A DNA stretch of 64,000 nucleotides from Streptomyces albofaciens JCM 4342 (GTDB lineage Bacteria; Actinomycetota; Actinomycetes; Streptomycetales; Streptomycetaceae), in NCBI RefSeq assembly GCF_008634025.1, contig NZ_PDCM01000001.1:1788001-1852000 (forward strand), read 5' to 3'. The notes beneath the pieces are model-generated. The model ran no database searches, was not told where the DNA came from, and saw only the letters and a list, made by a program, of their open reading frames with translations. The translations under genes were made by a program, and so were the position numbers. Of the stretch, positions 43,036 through 52,161 are shown one piece after another. Each line of letters opens with the position of its first letter. Position 1 is the first letter of the stretch.

Positions 43036-43846
43036 CGAAGTCGATCAGCTCCTCCACCCGCCCCAGCAGCGCCGGCTCCAGGTCCTTGTAGGAGTGGACC
43101 GAGCCGAGGATCCGCTGCCACGCGGCGCCCGTGTTCTCCGGCCAGCGCAGCGCCCGGCACACGCCCGTCTTCCAGTCCTGGCCGCGGGGGACGGCCGGCC
43201 AGGCGGGGATGCCGACGGAGGCGGGCTTCACAGCTTCCCAGACATCGATGTACGGATGTCCGACGACCAGGACGTTCTCATCGGTGACCGAAGCCGCGAT
43301 GCGGGACTCCTTCGAGCCGGGAACCAGATGGTCCACCAGGACGCCGAGGCGGGCGTCGGGGCCGGGGGAGAAGGAACGCACGATGGCGGGGAGGTCGTCG
43401 ACGCCTTCGAGGTATTCCACGACGACGCCCTCGATGCGCAGGTCGTCGCCCCAGACGCGTTCCACCAGCTCGGCGTCGTGGCGGCCCTCCACGTAGATGC
43501 GCCCGGCGCGGGCGACCCGCGCGCGGGCGCCGGGTACGGCCAGGGAGCCGGATGCCGTACGGGCGGGGCCGCGCGCGGCGGGCCGGGCCGACGGCCGTAC
43601 GAGGGTGACGGGCTTGCCGTCCAGCAGGAAGCCGCGCGGGGTCATCGGGAACACCCGGTGCTTGCCGAAGCGGTCCTCAAGGGTGACCGTGGGCCCTTCC
43701 GCGGTCTTCTCGCAGCGGACGACCGCGCCGCAGAACCCGGTCACGGCCTCCTCGACCACCAGGTCCGGCTCCGCCGCGACCTCGGGAGCCGGCTGCTGCT
43801 TCTTCCACGGCGGGGTCAGGTCCGGGCCGTACTGTCTGCTGCGCAC
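43013..43846 (-). CDS. DUF3097 family protein
   Basis: 277 residues from GTG 43846. The opening QYGPDLTPPWKKQQPAPEV and the segment VVEEAVTGFCGAVVRCEKT are characteristic of DUF3097, an actinobacterial family of unknown role. GRIYVEGRHDAELVERVWGD resembles a TOPRIM-like core (EGxxD, then VDHLVPGSKES and NVLVVGHPYIDVWEAV), so nucleic-acid processing is possible, but this is inference. No membrane helices. It lies between the Uma2-type gene (convergent, 23-bp overlap) and an MBL hydrolase read the same way. Confidence 0.85.
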   Translation of the reverse strand: MRSRQYGPDLTPPWKKQQPAPEVAAEPDLVVEEAVTGFCGAVVRCEKTAEGPTVTLEDRFGKHRVFPMTPRGFLLDGKPVTLVRPSARPAARGPARTASGSLAVPGARARVARAGRIYVEGRHDAELVERVWGDDLRIEGVVVEYLEGVDDLPAIVRSFSPGPDARLGVLVDHLVPGSKESRIAASVTDENVLVVGHPYIDVWEAVKPASVGIPAWPAVPRGQDWKTGVCRALRWPENTGAAWQRILGSVHSYKDLEPALLGRVEELIDFVTGGSGA

Positions 43847-43874
43847 CCGACAGACGATAAGAAGAGATGGCCGG

Positions 43875-44609
43875 TCAGCGCCGCGACACGCCGAAGCGAC
43901 GGCTGAGCGCGTCACGTTGCCCACGGACGAATCGGGCATCCACGACAGCGCCGTGCCCGGGTACGTACACCGCGTCCTCCCCGCCGAGCGCCAGCAGCCG
44001 GTCCAGCGCGGCGGGCCACTGCCCGGGGACCGCGTCCGGCCCGGCCTGCGGCTCGCCGGACTCCTCGACCAGGTCGCCGCAGAAGACGACCGCGGGCGAG
44101 CCGTGGGTGCCGGGGACGAGGACCACCAGGTCGTGCGCGGTGTGCCCGGGACCGACGTTGGCGAGCAGCACCTGCCGGCCGCCGAGGTCGAGGATGCGCT
44201 CGCCGGAGACCAGGTGGCGCGGGCGGACGAGCAGGTCGGTGGCCTCGGCGGCGGCGTCGGGGTGCACGCCGTACGCCACCGCGTCGCGCCGCAGTTCTTC
44301 CTGGGCGCGCGGCAGATACGCGTCGAGGCCCGCCGCGCCGAAGACCTGGACGCCCGCGAAGGCCGGGGCGCCCAGGATGTGATCGAAGTGGGGGTGGGTC
44401 AGCGCGACGTGTGTCACGTCACGGCCCGCGATGCCGCGCAGCTCACGGCGCAGCCGGGCGCCGTCCCCTAGCGTCGCGCCGGTATCGACGATCAGCATTC
44501 CGGAGGCGCCGACGACGGCGCCGACCGTCTCGTCCCAGCCGGGCATCCGGCGCCGCCCGACGCCCGCGCCGAGCTCTTCCCACCCGGCTTCTTCCCACGT
44601 CGTACGCAT
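43875..44609 (-). CDS. MBL-fold metallohydrolase
   Basis: 244 residues. The zinc-binding motif [10 protein letters not shown] (near 71-80), a [11 protein letters not shown]is and a late GDLVEE Asp are those of the metallo-beta-lactamase fold, and VPGHGAVVD gives the last His. The group includes glyoxalase II and many hydrolases of unknown substrate. It is upstream of DUF3097 on the same strand, 28 bp apart, so the pair may be an operon. It is divergent from hrcA with 252 bp between starts. Substrate cannot be told. Confidence 0.88.
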   Translation of the reverse strand: MRTTWEEAGWEELGAGVGRRRMPGWDETVGAVVGASGMLIVDTGATLGDGARLRRELRGIAGRDVTHVALTHPHFDHILGAPAFAGVQVFGAAGLDAYLPRAQEELRRDAVAYGVHPDAAAEATDLLVRPRHLVSGERILDLGGRQVLLANVGPGHTAHDLVVLVPGTHGSPAVVFCGDLVEESGEPQAGPDAVPGQWPAALDRLLALGGEDAVYVPGHGAVVDARFVRGQRDALSRRFGVSRR

Positions 44610-44729
44610 AGGGAGACGCTAGCGGCCGCGCGATACGGTTGCCCGTCGGACCGGCGGTTCCCGGGCGCCCGCCGGCCCCCGCGGTGCGCCGCCCCGGCCG
44701 CGCCGGGCGGGCCTCCGGTACCGCGGCCC

Positions 44730-44760
44730 TTGCCCTGTCCATGTGACCCGGCCGTACACT
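44730..44760 (+). promoter_or_regulatory. hrcA promoter
   Basis: TTGCCC (44730-44735) and TACACT (44755-44760), 19-bp spacer. Transcription would start near 44767, right before the CIRCE operator. Confidence 0.55.
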
Positions 44761-44770
44761 TGGTCCGGGT

Positions 44771-44797
44771 CTGGCACTCGGACCTGATGAGTGCCAG
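44771..44797 (+). promoter_or_regulatory. CIRCE operator
   Basis: CTGGCACTC-N9-GAGTGCCAG is an exact 9-bp inverted repeat with a 9-nt spacer, close to the CIRCE consensus TTAGCACTC-N9-GAGTGCTAA. It lies just downstream of the predicted start of transcription and 64 bp before hrcA, so HrcA should repress its own operon and heat shock should relieve it. Confidence 0.9.
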
Positions 44798-44861
44798 GGA
44801 AGACGACCCGGGAAGAACCCGGCCGCGCGCCGGTGACACGGCCGGACTGGAGGTGTGCGCG

Positions 44862-45878
44862 ATGCTCAGTGAACGCAGACTCGAAGTGCTGCGCGCCATC
44901 GTCCAGGACTATGTCGGGACCGAGGAGCCGGTCGGCTCCAAGGCGCTGACCCAGCGGCACAAGCTCGGTGTCTCACCCGCCACGGTCCGCAACGACATGG
45001 CAGCGCTGGAGGACGAGGGCTTCATCGCCCAGCCGCACACCAGCGCCGGACGCATTCCGACGGACAAGGGCTACCGTCTCTTCGTCGACAAGCTGGCGGG
45101 CGTCAAGCCGCTGTCCAGCCCCGAGCGGCGCGCCATCCAGAACTTCCTGGACGGCGCCGTCGACCTGGACGACGTGGTGGGGCGCACGGTACGGCTGCTG
45201 GCGCAGCTCACGCGGCAGGTCGCCGTCGTGCAGTACCCCTCCCTGACCCGGTCCACGGTGCGCCACGTGGAGCTGCTGTCGATGGCCCCGGCCCGGCTGA
45301 TGCTGGTGCTGATCACCGACACCGGCCGCGTCGAGCAGCGCATGGTGGACTGCCCGGCGCCGTTCGGCGAGACCTCCTTGGCGGACCTGCGGGCGCGGCT
45401 GAACAGCCGTGTGGTGGGCCGGCGGTTCACGGACGTGCCGCAGCTCGTGCAGGATCTCCCGGAGTCCTTCGAGCAGGAGGACCGGGGGACGGTCTCGACA
45501 GTTCTGTCGGTGTTGCTGGAGACTTTGGTGGAGGAGACCGAAGAGCGGCTGATGATCGGCGGCACCGCCAATCTCACGCGCTTCGGGCACGATTTCCCAC
45601 TGACCATCCGGCCGGTGCTGGAGGCTCTGGAGGAGCAGGTGGTGCTCCTCAAACTGCTCGGGGAGGCCAAGGACTCCGGCATGACCGTACGCATCGGGCA
45701 TGAGAATGCCCATGAGGGCCTGACGTCCACATCGGTCGTCGCGGTCGGCTACGGTTCGGGCGACGAGGCAGTCGCCAAACTCGGCGTGGTCGGACCGACC
45801 CGCATGGACTACCCCGGAACGATGGGAGCGGTACGCGCAGTGGCACGTTACGTCGGACAGATCCTCGCGGAGTCGTAA
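44862..45878 (+). CDS. hrcA: Heat-inducible transcription repressor HrcA
   Basis: 338 residues from ATG 44862 with GGAGGT 8 nt upstream. The N-terminal winged helix reads [20 protein letters not shown], then [20 protein letters not shown] (about 1-55), and [20 protein letters not shown] follows, all typical of HrcA. The GAF-like central and dimerisation domains follow; [20 protein letters not shown] and [19 protein letters not shown] close it. HrcA binds CIRCE and its folding depends on GroEL, making it a chaperone thermostat. A CIRCE site lies in its own promoter. dnaJ begins directly after its stop. Confidence 0.97.
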   Translation: MLSERRLEVLRAIVQDYVGTEEPVGSKALTQRHKLGVSPATVRNDMAALEDEGFIAQPHTSAGRIPTDKGYRLFVDKLAGVKPLSSPERRAIQNFLDGAVDLDDVVGRTVRLLAQLTRQVAVVQYPSLTRSTVRHVELLSMAPARLMLVLITDTGRVEQRMVDCPAPFGETSLADLRARLNSRVVGRRFTDVPQLVQDLPESFEQEDRGTVSTVLSVLLETLVEETEERLMIGGTANLTRFGHDFPLTIRPVLEALEEQVVLLKLLGEAKDSGMTVRIGHENAHEGLTSTSVVAVGYGSGDEAVAKLGVVGPTRMDYPGTMGAVRAVARYVGQILAES

Positions 45879-47015
45879 GTGGCCACGGACTATTACGCGG
45901 TCCTGGGCGTACGGCGCGACGCCTCGCAGGACGAGATCAAGAAGGCTTTCCGGCGGCTGGCGCGCGAGCTGCACCCGGATGTGAACCCGGACCCGAAGAC
46001 CCAGGAGCGGTTCAAGGAGATCAACGCCGCTTACGAGGTGCTCTCGGACCCGCAGAAGAAGCAGGTCTACGACCTCGGCGGCGACCCCCTCTCGCAGGCG
46101 GGTGGCGGTGGCGGGGCCGGCGGCTTCGGCGCGGGCTTCGGCAACTTCTCCGACATCATGGACGCGTTCTTCGGCACCGCCTCGCAGCGCGGACCGCGGT
46201 CCCGCACGCGGCGCGGCCAGGACGCGATGATCCGACTGGACGTCGAGCTGGACGAGGCGGCCTTCGGCACCACCAAGGACATCCAGGTGGACACCGCCGT
46301 CGTCTGCACGACCTGTTCGGGTGAGGGCGCGGCGCCGGGCACCTCGGCGCAGACCTGTGACATGTGCCGCGGCCGCGGCGAGGTCTCCCAGGTCACCCGG
46401 TCCTTCCTGGGCCAGGTCATGACCTCGCGGCCGTGCCCGCAGTGCCAGGGCTTCGGTACGGTCGTGCCGACCCCGTGCCCCGAGTGCGCCGGCGACGGGC
46501 GTATCCGTTCGCGCCGTACGCTCACGGTCAAGATCCCGGCCGGTGTGGACAACGGCACCCGCATCCAGCTCGCGGGCGAGGGTGAGGTCGGCCCCGGCGG
46601 CGGACCGGCCGGCGACCTGTACGTGGAGATCCACGAACTGTCGCACCCGACGTTCCAGCGGCGCGGCGACGACCTGCACTGCACGGTCACCATCCCGATG
46701 ACGGCGGCGGCGCTGGGCACGAAGTGCCCGCTGGAGACGCTGGACGGCATGGAGGAGATCGACATCCGGCCCGGCACCCAGTCCGGCCAGTCGATCCCGC
46801 TGCACGGCCGCGGCGTCACCCACCTGCGCGGCAACGGCCGCGGTGACCTCATCGTGCACGTCGAGGTCATCACGCCGAACAAGCTCGACGCGGAGCAGGA
46901 GGAACTGCTGCGCCGCCTCGCCAAGCTGCGCAACGAGGAACGCCCGCAGGGTCAGTTCCAGCCGGGACAGCAGGGGCTGTTCTCGCGGCTGAAGGACGCG
47001 TTCAACGGACGCTGA
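45879..47015 (+). CDS. dnaJ: Molecular chaperone DnaJ (DnaJ2 type)
   Basis: 378 residues from GTG 45879, immediately after the hrcA TAA, so the two are one message under CIRCE control. The J domain has ARELHPDVNPD with the HPD motif (near 33-35) that stimulates DnaK ATPase. A Gly-rich stretch (about 70-90) is followed by four zinc-finger repeats: CTTCSGEG, CDMCRGRG, CPQCQGFG and CPECAGDG. The C-terminal peptide-binding domains follow. Length is normal. Streptomycetes often have two DnaJ; the one beside hrcA is usually called DnaJ2. Confidence 0.97.
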   Translation: MATDYYAVLGVRRDASQDEIKKAFRRLARELHPDVNPDPKTQERFKEINAAYEVLSDPQKKQVYDLGGDPLSQAGGGGGAGGFGAGFGNFSDIMDAFFGTASQRGPRSRTRRGQDAMIRLDVELDEAAFGTTKDIQVDTAVVCTTCSGEGAAPGTSAQTCDMCRGRGEVSQVTRSFLGQVMTSRPCPQCQGFGTVVPTPCPECAGDGRIRSRRTLTVKIPAGVDNGTRIQLAGEGEVGPGGGPAGDLYVEIHELSHPTFQRRGDDLHCTVTIPMTAAALGTKCPLETLDGMEEIDIRPGTQSGQSIPLHGRGVTHLRGNGRGDLIVHVEVITPNKLDAEQEELLRRLAKLRNEERPQGQFQPGQQGLFSRLKDAFNGR

Positions 47016-47033
47016 TCCCTAAGAGGGCCGGAT

Positions 47034-47068
47034 GGACGGCGGCCGGGCTCCGAGCCCGGCCGCCGTCC
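47034..47068 (+). terminator. Terminator after hrcA-dnaJ
   Basis: GGACGGCGGCCGGGCT and AGCCCGGCCGCCGTCC form a 16-bp perfect stem with a 3-nt loop, 19 bp after the dnaJ stop. No T run. Confidence 0.75.
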
Positions 47069-47202
47069 TCGTCGTCCCCCCGCCCCTGCCCCCGCCCGCC
47101 GTCCCGGCCCGCGCCCGAAGTGCCCCGAACGCCGGGCGTGTTTGATCTTGGTGCGGACGGACCCGGTTCGGGACCGGGCGTGCGGCGTGACACGATGTGG
47201 GC

Positions 47203-48360
47203 ATGCCCACAGCGCTGACCGATCTCTGTCGCTATCCGATCGCGCAGGCCCCGATGGCGGGCGGAGTGGCCCGCCCGGAGCTGGCCGCCGCCGTCTGCGG
47301 AGCCGGCGGGCTCGGCTTCCTGGCCGCCGGTTACAAGACCGCGGACGGGATGTACCAGGAGATCAAGCAGTTGCGCGGGCTGACCGACCGGCCCTTCGGC
47401 GTGAACCTCTTCATGCCGCAGCCCTCGCTCGCCGAGAACGCCGCCGTCGAGGTCTACCGCGAGCAGCTCGCGGGCGAGTCGGCCTGGTACGAGACCCCGC
47501 TGGACGAGATCGACCCGTACGGCGGCGTCGACGACGGGTACGAGGCCAAGCTCGCCATCCTGCGCGAGGACCCGGTGCCGGTCGTCTCGTTCCACTTCGG
47601 CTGTCCCTCCCGCGCCGTGCTCGACGCCTTCGCCAAGGTCGGTACGTACACGATCGTGACCGCCACCACCGCGGCCGAGGCGCAGGCCGCGCAGTGGTCC
47701 GGCGCCGACGCGGTCTGTGTGCAGGGCATCGAGGCCGGCGGCCACCAGGGCACCCACCGCGACGACCCGCAGGCCGACGGCACCGGCTCCGGACTCGGAC
47801 TGCTGTCGCTGATCGCGCAGGTGCGCGAGGCCGTGCAGATACCGATCATCGCGGCGGGCGGCCTGATGCGCGGCTCGCAGATCGCCGCGGTGCTGACGGC
47901 GGGCGCGGCGATGGCGCAGCTCGGTACGGCCTTCCTGGTCACCCCGGAGTCGGGCGCGCACCCGCTGCACAAGCAGGCGATGACCAACCCCCTGTTCACG
48001 CGCACGGAGTTGACCCGGGCCTTCTCCGGGCGCCCGGCCCGCGGCCTGGTGAACCGTTTCCTGCGCGAGCACGGCCCGTACGCCCCGGCGGCCTATCCGG
48101 CCGTGCACCACCTGACCTCGGGCCTGCGCAAGGCCGCCGCCAGGACCGGCGACGCGCAGGGCATGGCGCTGTGGGCGGGGCAGGGGCACCGGCTGGCGCG
48201 GGAGCTGCCGGCCGGACAGCTGGTCGAGGTGCTGATGGCCGAACTGGACGCGGCACGCGCCGGGCTGGGCCTCGGCGGCGGACCGGACAGCGGCCCGGAG
48301 GCGGGCCGGGACCATCAGGCCGGGCCGGGTGTCCCGGGTGAGCTGGGAGGTGCGCTGTGA
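47203..48360 (+). CDS. Nitronate monooxygenase (NPD-like, FMN)
   Basis: 385 residues from ATG 47203; a GTG two codons earlier is also possible. The FMN TIM barrel shows YPIAQAPMAGGVARPELAAA, FGVNLFMP, VVSFHFGCPS, VCVQGIEAGGHQGTH and IPIIAAGGLMRGSQIAAVLT, matching 2-nitropropane dioxygenase/nitronate monooxygenase, which oxidises alkyl nitronates using O2. EAGGH supplies the catalytic His expected. It precedes rsmE and overlaps it by four bases (GTGA), so they are translated together, though the two functions are unrelated. Confidence 0.9.
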   Translation: MPTALTDLCRYPIAQAPMAGGVARPELAAAVCGAGGLGFLAAGYKTADGMYQEIKQLRGLTDRPFGVNLFMPQPSLAENAAVEVYREQLAGESAWYETPLDEIDPYGGVDDGYEAKLAILREDPVPVVSFHFGCPSRAVLDAFAKVGTYTIVTATTAAEAQAAQWSGADAVCVQGIEAGGHQGTHRDDPQADGTGSGLGLLSLIAQVREAVQIPIIAAGGLMRGSQIAAVLTAGAAMAQLGTAFLVTPESGAHPLHKQAMTNPLFTRTELTRAFSGRPARGLVNRFLREHGPYAPAAYPAVHHLTSGLRKAAARTGDAQGMALWAGQGHRLARELPAGQLVEVLMAELDAARAGLGLGGGPDSGPEAGRDHQAGPGVPGELGGAL

Positions 48361-49100
48361 CGGCGCCGGTCTTTCTCGTCGACAGTGTCCCGGGCCCGGG
48401 CGAAACCGTGCTGGACGGGCCCGAGGGGCGGCACGCGGTCTCCGTGCGCCGGCTGCGCGCGGGCGAGCCCGTGGTGCTGACGGACGGGCGCGGCAGCGGC
48501 GCGGTGGGCGTGGTGCGGGCCGCCGAGGGCAAGGACCGGCTGGTCGTGGAGGTGACCGGCGAGCAGTGCGAGCCGGAGCCGGTGCCGCTGATCACCGTCG
48601 TACAGGCGCTGCCCAAGGGCGACCGCGGCGAGCTGGCCGTGGAGACCATGACGGAGACCGGTGTGGACGCCGTCGTCCCGTGGGCCGCGTCCCGGTGCAT
48701 CACGCAGTGGAAGGGCGAGCGGGCCGCGAAGTCCCTGGCCAAGTGGCGCAACACGGCCCGCGAGGCGGGCAAGCAGGCGCGTCGGCTGCGCTTTCCCGAG
48801 GTCACCGACCTGATGTCCACCAAGCAGGTCGCGGCGCTGCTCGCGGAGGCGGACTTCGCCGCCGTCCTGCACGAGGACCGGGACGCGGGGAGCGCGCCGC
48901 TGGCGTCCGCCGAACTCCCGCCGTCCGGGCGGATCGTGCTCGTCGTCGGCCCCGAAGGCGGCGTGTCGCCGGAGGAGTTGGCGGCGTTCGAGGAGGCGGG
49001 GGCCAAGGCGTACCGGCTCGGGTGGAGCGTGCTGCGGACGTCCACGGCGGGTACGGCTGCCACGGCGCTGCTGCTGGGGCGTACCGGACGCTGGAGCTGA
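48357..49100 (+). CDS. rsmE: 16S rRNA (uracil-1498-N3)-methyltransferase
   Basis: 247 residues from GTG 48357. RsmE methylates U1498 of 16S rRNA in the decoding region. An N-terminal PUA-like barrel (EGRHAVSVRRLRAGEPVVLT) is followed by a SPOUT methyltransferase domain with VQALPKGDRGELAVETMTET, RIVLVVGPEGGVSPEELAAF and LGWSVLRTSTAGTAATAL, the knot that binds S-adenosylmethionine. Length is normal. It overlaps the nitronate monooxygenase stop and ends before a strong two-way terminator. Confidence 0.95.
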   Translation: MTAPVFLVDSVPGPGETVLDGPEGRHAVSVRRLRAGEPVVLTDGRGSGAVGVVRAAEGKDRLVVEVTGEQCEPEPVPLITVVQALPKGDRGELAVETMTETGVDAVVPWAASRCITQWKGERAAKSLAKWRNTAREAGKQARRLRFPEVTDLMSTKQVAALLAEADFAAVLHEDRDAGSAPLASAELPPSGRIVLVVGPEGGVSPEELAAFEEAGAKAYRLGWSVLRTSTAGTAATALLLGRTGRWS

Positions 49101-49155
49101 CGTAGCGTCAGGAAGCGGACGGCGGGGCGCCGCAGCGCGCCCGCACCAGCTGAAC

Positions 49156-49192
49156 GGCGGGGCCGTGGCACTCGTGGTGCCGCGGCCCCGCC
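49156..49192. terminator. Strong bidirectional terminator between rsmE and osmC
   Basis: A 37-nt sequence starting GGCGGGGCCG and ending CGGCCCCGCC folds on itself with about 16-17 bp and a 3-nt loop. It lies between convergent genes and can serve both strands. Confidence 0.85.
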
Positions 49193-49213
49193 CCCGTTGT
49201 GTCGCCCGCCGGA

Positions 49214-49642
49214 TCAGACCAGCTCGGCGTTGAGGGTGATGTTCTTGACGCCGGCCAGCGCCTGGCTCACCGGGCAGTTCTTCTTGGCGTCCTCGGCGGC
49301 GGCCTGGAAGTCCTCCTCGGACAGGCCCGGCACGCTGGCCTTGACCGTCAGCACGATGCCGGTGATGCCCTCGCCCGGCTGGAACGTCACATCGGCCTTG
49401 GTGTCCAGGGCCGCGACGGTGTAGCCCTTGCCCGCCAGGCCGTGCGAGAAGGCCATCGAGTAGCAGGACGAGTGGGCGGCCGCGATCAGCTCCTCGGGGC
49501 TGGTGACACCGTTCGGCTGCTCGGCGCGGGCCGGCCAGTTCACGTCGAACGTGCCGACGTTGGAGGACGACAGGGCGACGCTGCCCTTGCCCTCCATGAG
49601 GTTGCCTTCCCAGTGGGTCTGCGCGGTGCGGGTGGTTGCCAT
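49214..49642 (-). CDS. OsmC/Ohr family peroxiredoxin
   Basis: 142 residues. The two redox cysteines are in AAHSSCYSMAFSHGLAG (near 60) and KKNCPVSQALAGV (near 124), with an Arg in the N-terminal part. OsmC-type proteins reduce organic hydroperoxides in the cytoplasm by a two-Cys thiol mechanism. The wording around the first Cys fits OsmC more than Ohr. Length normal. No regulator is adjacent, so it may respond to osmotic or oxidative stress through distant factors. Confidence 0.92.
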   Translation of the reverse strand: MATTRTAQTHWEGNLMEGKGSVALSSSNVGTFDVNWPARAEQPNGVTSPEELIAAAHSSCYSMAFSHGLAGKGYTVAALDTKADVTFQPGEGITGIVLTVKASVPGLSEEDFQAAAEDAKKNCPVSQALAGVKNITLNAELV

Positions 49643-49815
49643 GGTGGATGACTCCTGATCATGGGCGGATGGCGGTCTGTGGATCAGCTTAGTGATTCCG
49701 GCACGGTGTACGGCGGGAGCCGGACAGGCGGAATGCGGCGGTCCGTGAAGCGGCGGCGCACACTGGCCGAGCCGGGGCTGTTGGTCCGGGGGGCCGTGGT
49801 GGGACGCTGCCGGAC

Positions 49816-50727
49816 ATGGGGTCCATGGGGCGCTTACGAGGCGTACGGTACGTACGGACGCGGCTCGCGCGGACCGGCAGGTCCCGGGCCGGAACGACCC
49901 GGCGCGGCAGGCTGCTCGCGGCGGTGGGCGCCGCGGGCGCGGCGGTCGTCGCGGTGACCGCGTGTGAGCCGGCCGGCGGGCTGAACACCTCCTCCGTCGC
50001 CTATACCACCGACCAGGCGGGGACCGAGGCGCTGAAACGCGTCGGCGTGAAGGTGAGCTGGCTGAGCTGTACGGCGACCGTTCCGCGGGATCAGCGGACC
50101 ACCGCCGGCGCCACCGCCTCGGCGAACCGCCACACCGTCGCCACCGTCGACTGCCAGGGCCAGACCGTCCACGGCAGCCGGATCACCATCACCGGCCGGG
50201 TCACCTCCGAGGTCGACGGCCGCTGTGTACGCGGGCGGCTGACCGCACGGGTCGCCGGGCAGGTCGTCTTCCAGGTGGGCGTGCTCGGCAACTGCGACGC
50301 GGACGAGCCGACCGGCAGCCCGCGGCCGACCGTCACCCACACCGTCCAGCCGCCCAGCAGCGGCCACACCTCACACGAGCCGCCGTACACACCGCCCGTC
50401 ACGGTCACCGTCACCGCGCAGCCGTCGGACCCGGAGCCCGATCCGGACCCGTCGCCCAGCGACACCTGTTCGGACGACTCGCACGACCACGACGGGCAGG
50501 GCGGCCACGACGGCCGGAACGACCAGAACGGCAACGGCCACGGTCACGACGACGGCAACCACGACGACCAGGGCAACCAGGACGGCAACGGCCACGACGA
50601 CGGCAACCACGACGACCAGGGCAACCAGGACGGCAACGGCCACGACGACGGCAACCACGACGGCCGGAACGGCGACGGTCACGACGGAAAGGACGGCCAT
50701 AAGCCGACCTGGGCCGCGGACCACTGA
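49816..50727 (+). CDS. Lipoprotein with Asp/Asn/Gly/His tandem repeats
   Basis: 303 residues from ATG 49816 (ATG 49825 also possible). An Arg-rich head with RRGRLLAA, a hydrophobic stretch and the lipobox VTAC (Cys near residue 50) mark a lipoprotein, with a hint of Tat export. A compact outer domain (about 60-165) has four Cys, for example WLSCTATVP and VDCQGQTV, perhaps two disulphides. Then comes a Pro/Thr linker and, from about 215, an acidic tail built of HDDGNHDDQGNQDGNG units coded by 48-bp repeats. The tail could bind Ca, Zn or other cations. No family name can be given. Confidence 0.8.
   Translation: MGSMGRLRGVRYVRTRLARTGRSRAGTTRRGRLLAAVGAAGAAVVAVTACEPAGGLNTSSVAYTTDQAGTEALKRVGVKVSWLSCTATVPRDQRTTAGATASANRHTVATVDCQGQTVHGSRITITGRVTSEVDGRCVRGRLTARVAGQVVFQVGVLGNCDADEPTGSPRPTVTHTVQPPSSGHTSHEPPYTPPVTVTVTAQPSDPEPDPDPSPSDTCSDDSHDHDGQGGHDGRNDQNGNGHGHDDGNHDDQGNQDGNGHDDGNHDDQGNQDGNGHDDGNHDGRNGDGHDGKDGHKPTWAADH
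50545..50672. repeat. 48-bp coding tandem repeats
   Basis: Units begin at 50545, 50593 and 50641 (third partial) with CACGACGACGGCAACCACGA at the head of each. They are nearly identical, so copy number may vary by slippage. The period keeps the frame. Confidence 0.85.
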
Positions 50728-50849
50728 TCACCCGTCCGGCGCGCCGTCCCGGCCCTCCCGCCACCGGACCGGCCGCCGCACGACCTCTCACGGGCGGCCC
50801 GGTAACATCCGACCCGTAGACGTGACGGCGATCCGGGAGGAGCCCACCG

Positions 50850-51206
50850 GTGGCGGGAGAACCACAGGCCGACTGCCTGTTCTGCAAGATCGTGGCCGGC
50901 GAGGTGCCCGCGACGATCGTGCGGGAGACCGAGACGACCGTCGCCTTCCGGGACATCAGCCCGCAGGCGCCGACGCACGTTCTGGTCATCCCCAAGGTGC
51001 ACTACGCCAACGCCGGTGAGCTGGCCGCCGCCGAGCCGCGGATCGCCGGTGAGGTGCTGAGCGAGGCCGCCGCCGTGGCCGCCGACGAGAAGGTCGACGG
51101 GACGGGGTACCGCATCGTCTTCAACACCGGCCCCGGCGCGGGCCAGACGGTCTTCCACGCCCACGCGCACGTCCTGGGCGGCCGCGACCTCCAGCGCCTG
51201 GTCTGA
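50850..51206 (+). CDS. HIT family nucleotide hydrolase (HinT-like)
   Basis: 118 residues from GTG 50850 with GGGAGGAG upstream. CLFCKIVAGEVPA at the start and the histidine triad HAHAHVLGG (about 105-113) are hallmarks of HINT proteins, which cleave nucleoside phosphoramidates such as aminoacyl-AMP. Cys pairs CLFC may bind zinc. The RNase Z-like gene starts 21 bp later, so the two are probably co-transcribed. Confidence 0.93.
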   Translation: MAGEPQADCLFCKIVAGEVPATIVRETETTVAFRDISPQAPTHVLVIPKVHYANAGELAAAEPRIAGEVLSEAAAVAADEKVDGTGYRIVFNTGPGAGQTVFHAHAHVLGGRDLQRLV

Positions 51207-51227
51207 CGGGGCGGGAGTCCGAGCGCC

Positions 51228-52133
51228 GTGTCCGTACGCGAGTTCGTCGTCCTCGGCACCGCCAGCCAGGTGCCCACCCGGCACCGCAACCACAACGGCT
51301 ACCTGCTGCGGTGGGACGGCGAAGGCATCCTCTTCGACCCGGGGGAGGGCACCCAGCGGCAGATGCTGCGGGCCGGGGTCGCCGCGCACGACATCAACCG
51401 GATCTGCGTCACCCACTTCCACGGTGACCACTCGCTCGGGCTCGCCGGGGTCATCCAGCGCATCAACCTCGACCGGGTGCCCCACCCGGTCACCGCGCAC
51501 TTCCCGGCGAGCGGCCGGCGCTTCTTCGACCGGCTGCGCTACGCCACCGCCTACCGCGAGACGGTGCGGCTGGCCGAGGAGCCGGTGGCCGCCGACGGGG
51601 TGCTGGCCGACACGCCCTCGTACGCCCTGGAGGCGCGCAAGCTCTCCCACCCGGTCGAGGCGTACGGCTACCGCCTCATCGAGCCGGACGGGCGCCGGAT
51701 GCTGCCGGAGAAGCTCGCCGCGCACGGCATCGCCGGGCCGGACGTCGGCCGGCTCCAGCGGGAGGGCGCGCTCGACGGCGTCACCCTCGACGAGGTCAGC
51801 GAGGTCCGGCGCGGCCAGCGGCTCGCCTTCGTCATGGACACCCGGCTGTGCGACGGGGTGCACGCGCTCGCCGAGGGCTGCGACCTGCTCGTCATCGAGT
51901 CCACGTTCCTGGACGAGGACGTCCGGCTGGCCAAGGAACACGGTCACCTGACGGCGGGCCAGGCGGCGCGCGTCGCCGCCGGGGCGGGCGTGCGCCACCT
52001 GGTCCTCACGCACTTCTCGCAGCGCTACTCGGACCCGTCGGAGTTCGAGCGCCAGGCCCGGGCGGCCGGCTTCGAAGGAGAGCTGACCATCGCCCGCGAC
52101 CTGATGCGCGTCCCGGTCCCCAAGCGCACCTGA
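51228..52133 (+). CDS. Ribonuclease Z-like MBL nuclease
   Basis: 301 residues from GTG 51228 with GGGAG upstream. [20 protein letters not shown] opens it, then [18 protein letters not shown] (zinc motif HxHxDH), [12 protein letters not shown], and [12 protein letters not shown] near the end, the order seen in RNase Z, which trims tRNA 3' trailers. The exosite arm expected in tRNase Z is between about 110 and 190 here but not confidently seen, so a general MBL nuclease is possible. It follows the HIT gene in an apparent operon. Confidence 0.85.
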   Translation: MSVREFVVLGTASQVPTRHRNHNGYLLRWDGEGILFDPGEGTQRQMLRAGVAAHDINRICVTHFHGDHSLGLAGVIQRINLDRVPHPVTAHFPASGRRFFDRLRYATAYRETVRLAEEPVAADGVLADTPSYALEARKLSHPVEAYGYRLIEPDGRRMLPEKLAAHGIAGPDVGRLQREGALDGVTLDEVSEVRRGQRLAFVMDTRLCDGVHALAEGCDLLVIESTFLDEDVRLAKEHGHLTAGQAARVAAGAGVRHLVLTHFSQRYSDPSEFERQARAAGFEGELTIARDLMRVPVPKRT

Positions 52134-52161
52134 GGACGGGACGCGTACGCCGCCCGGTGGA

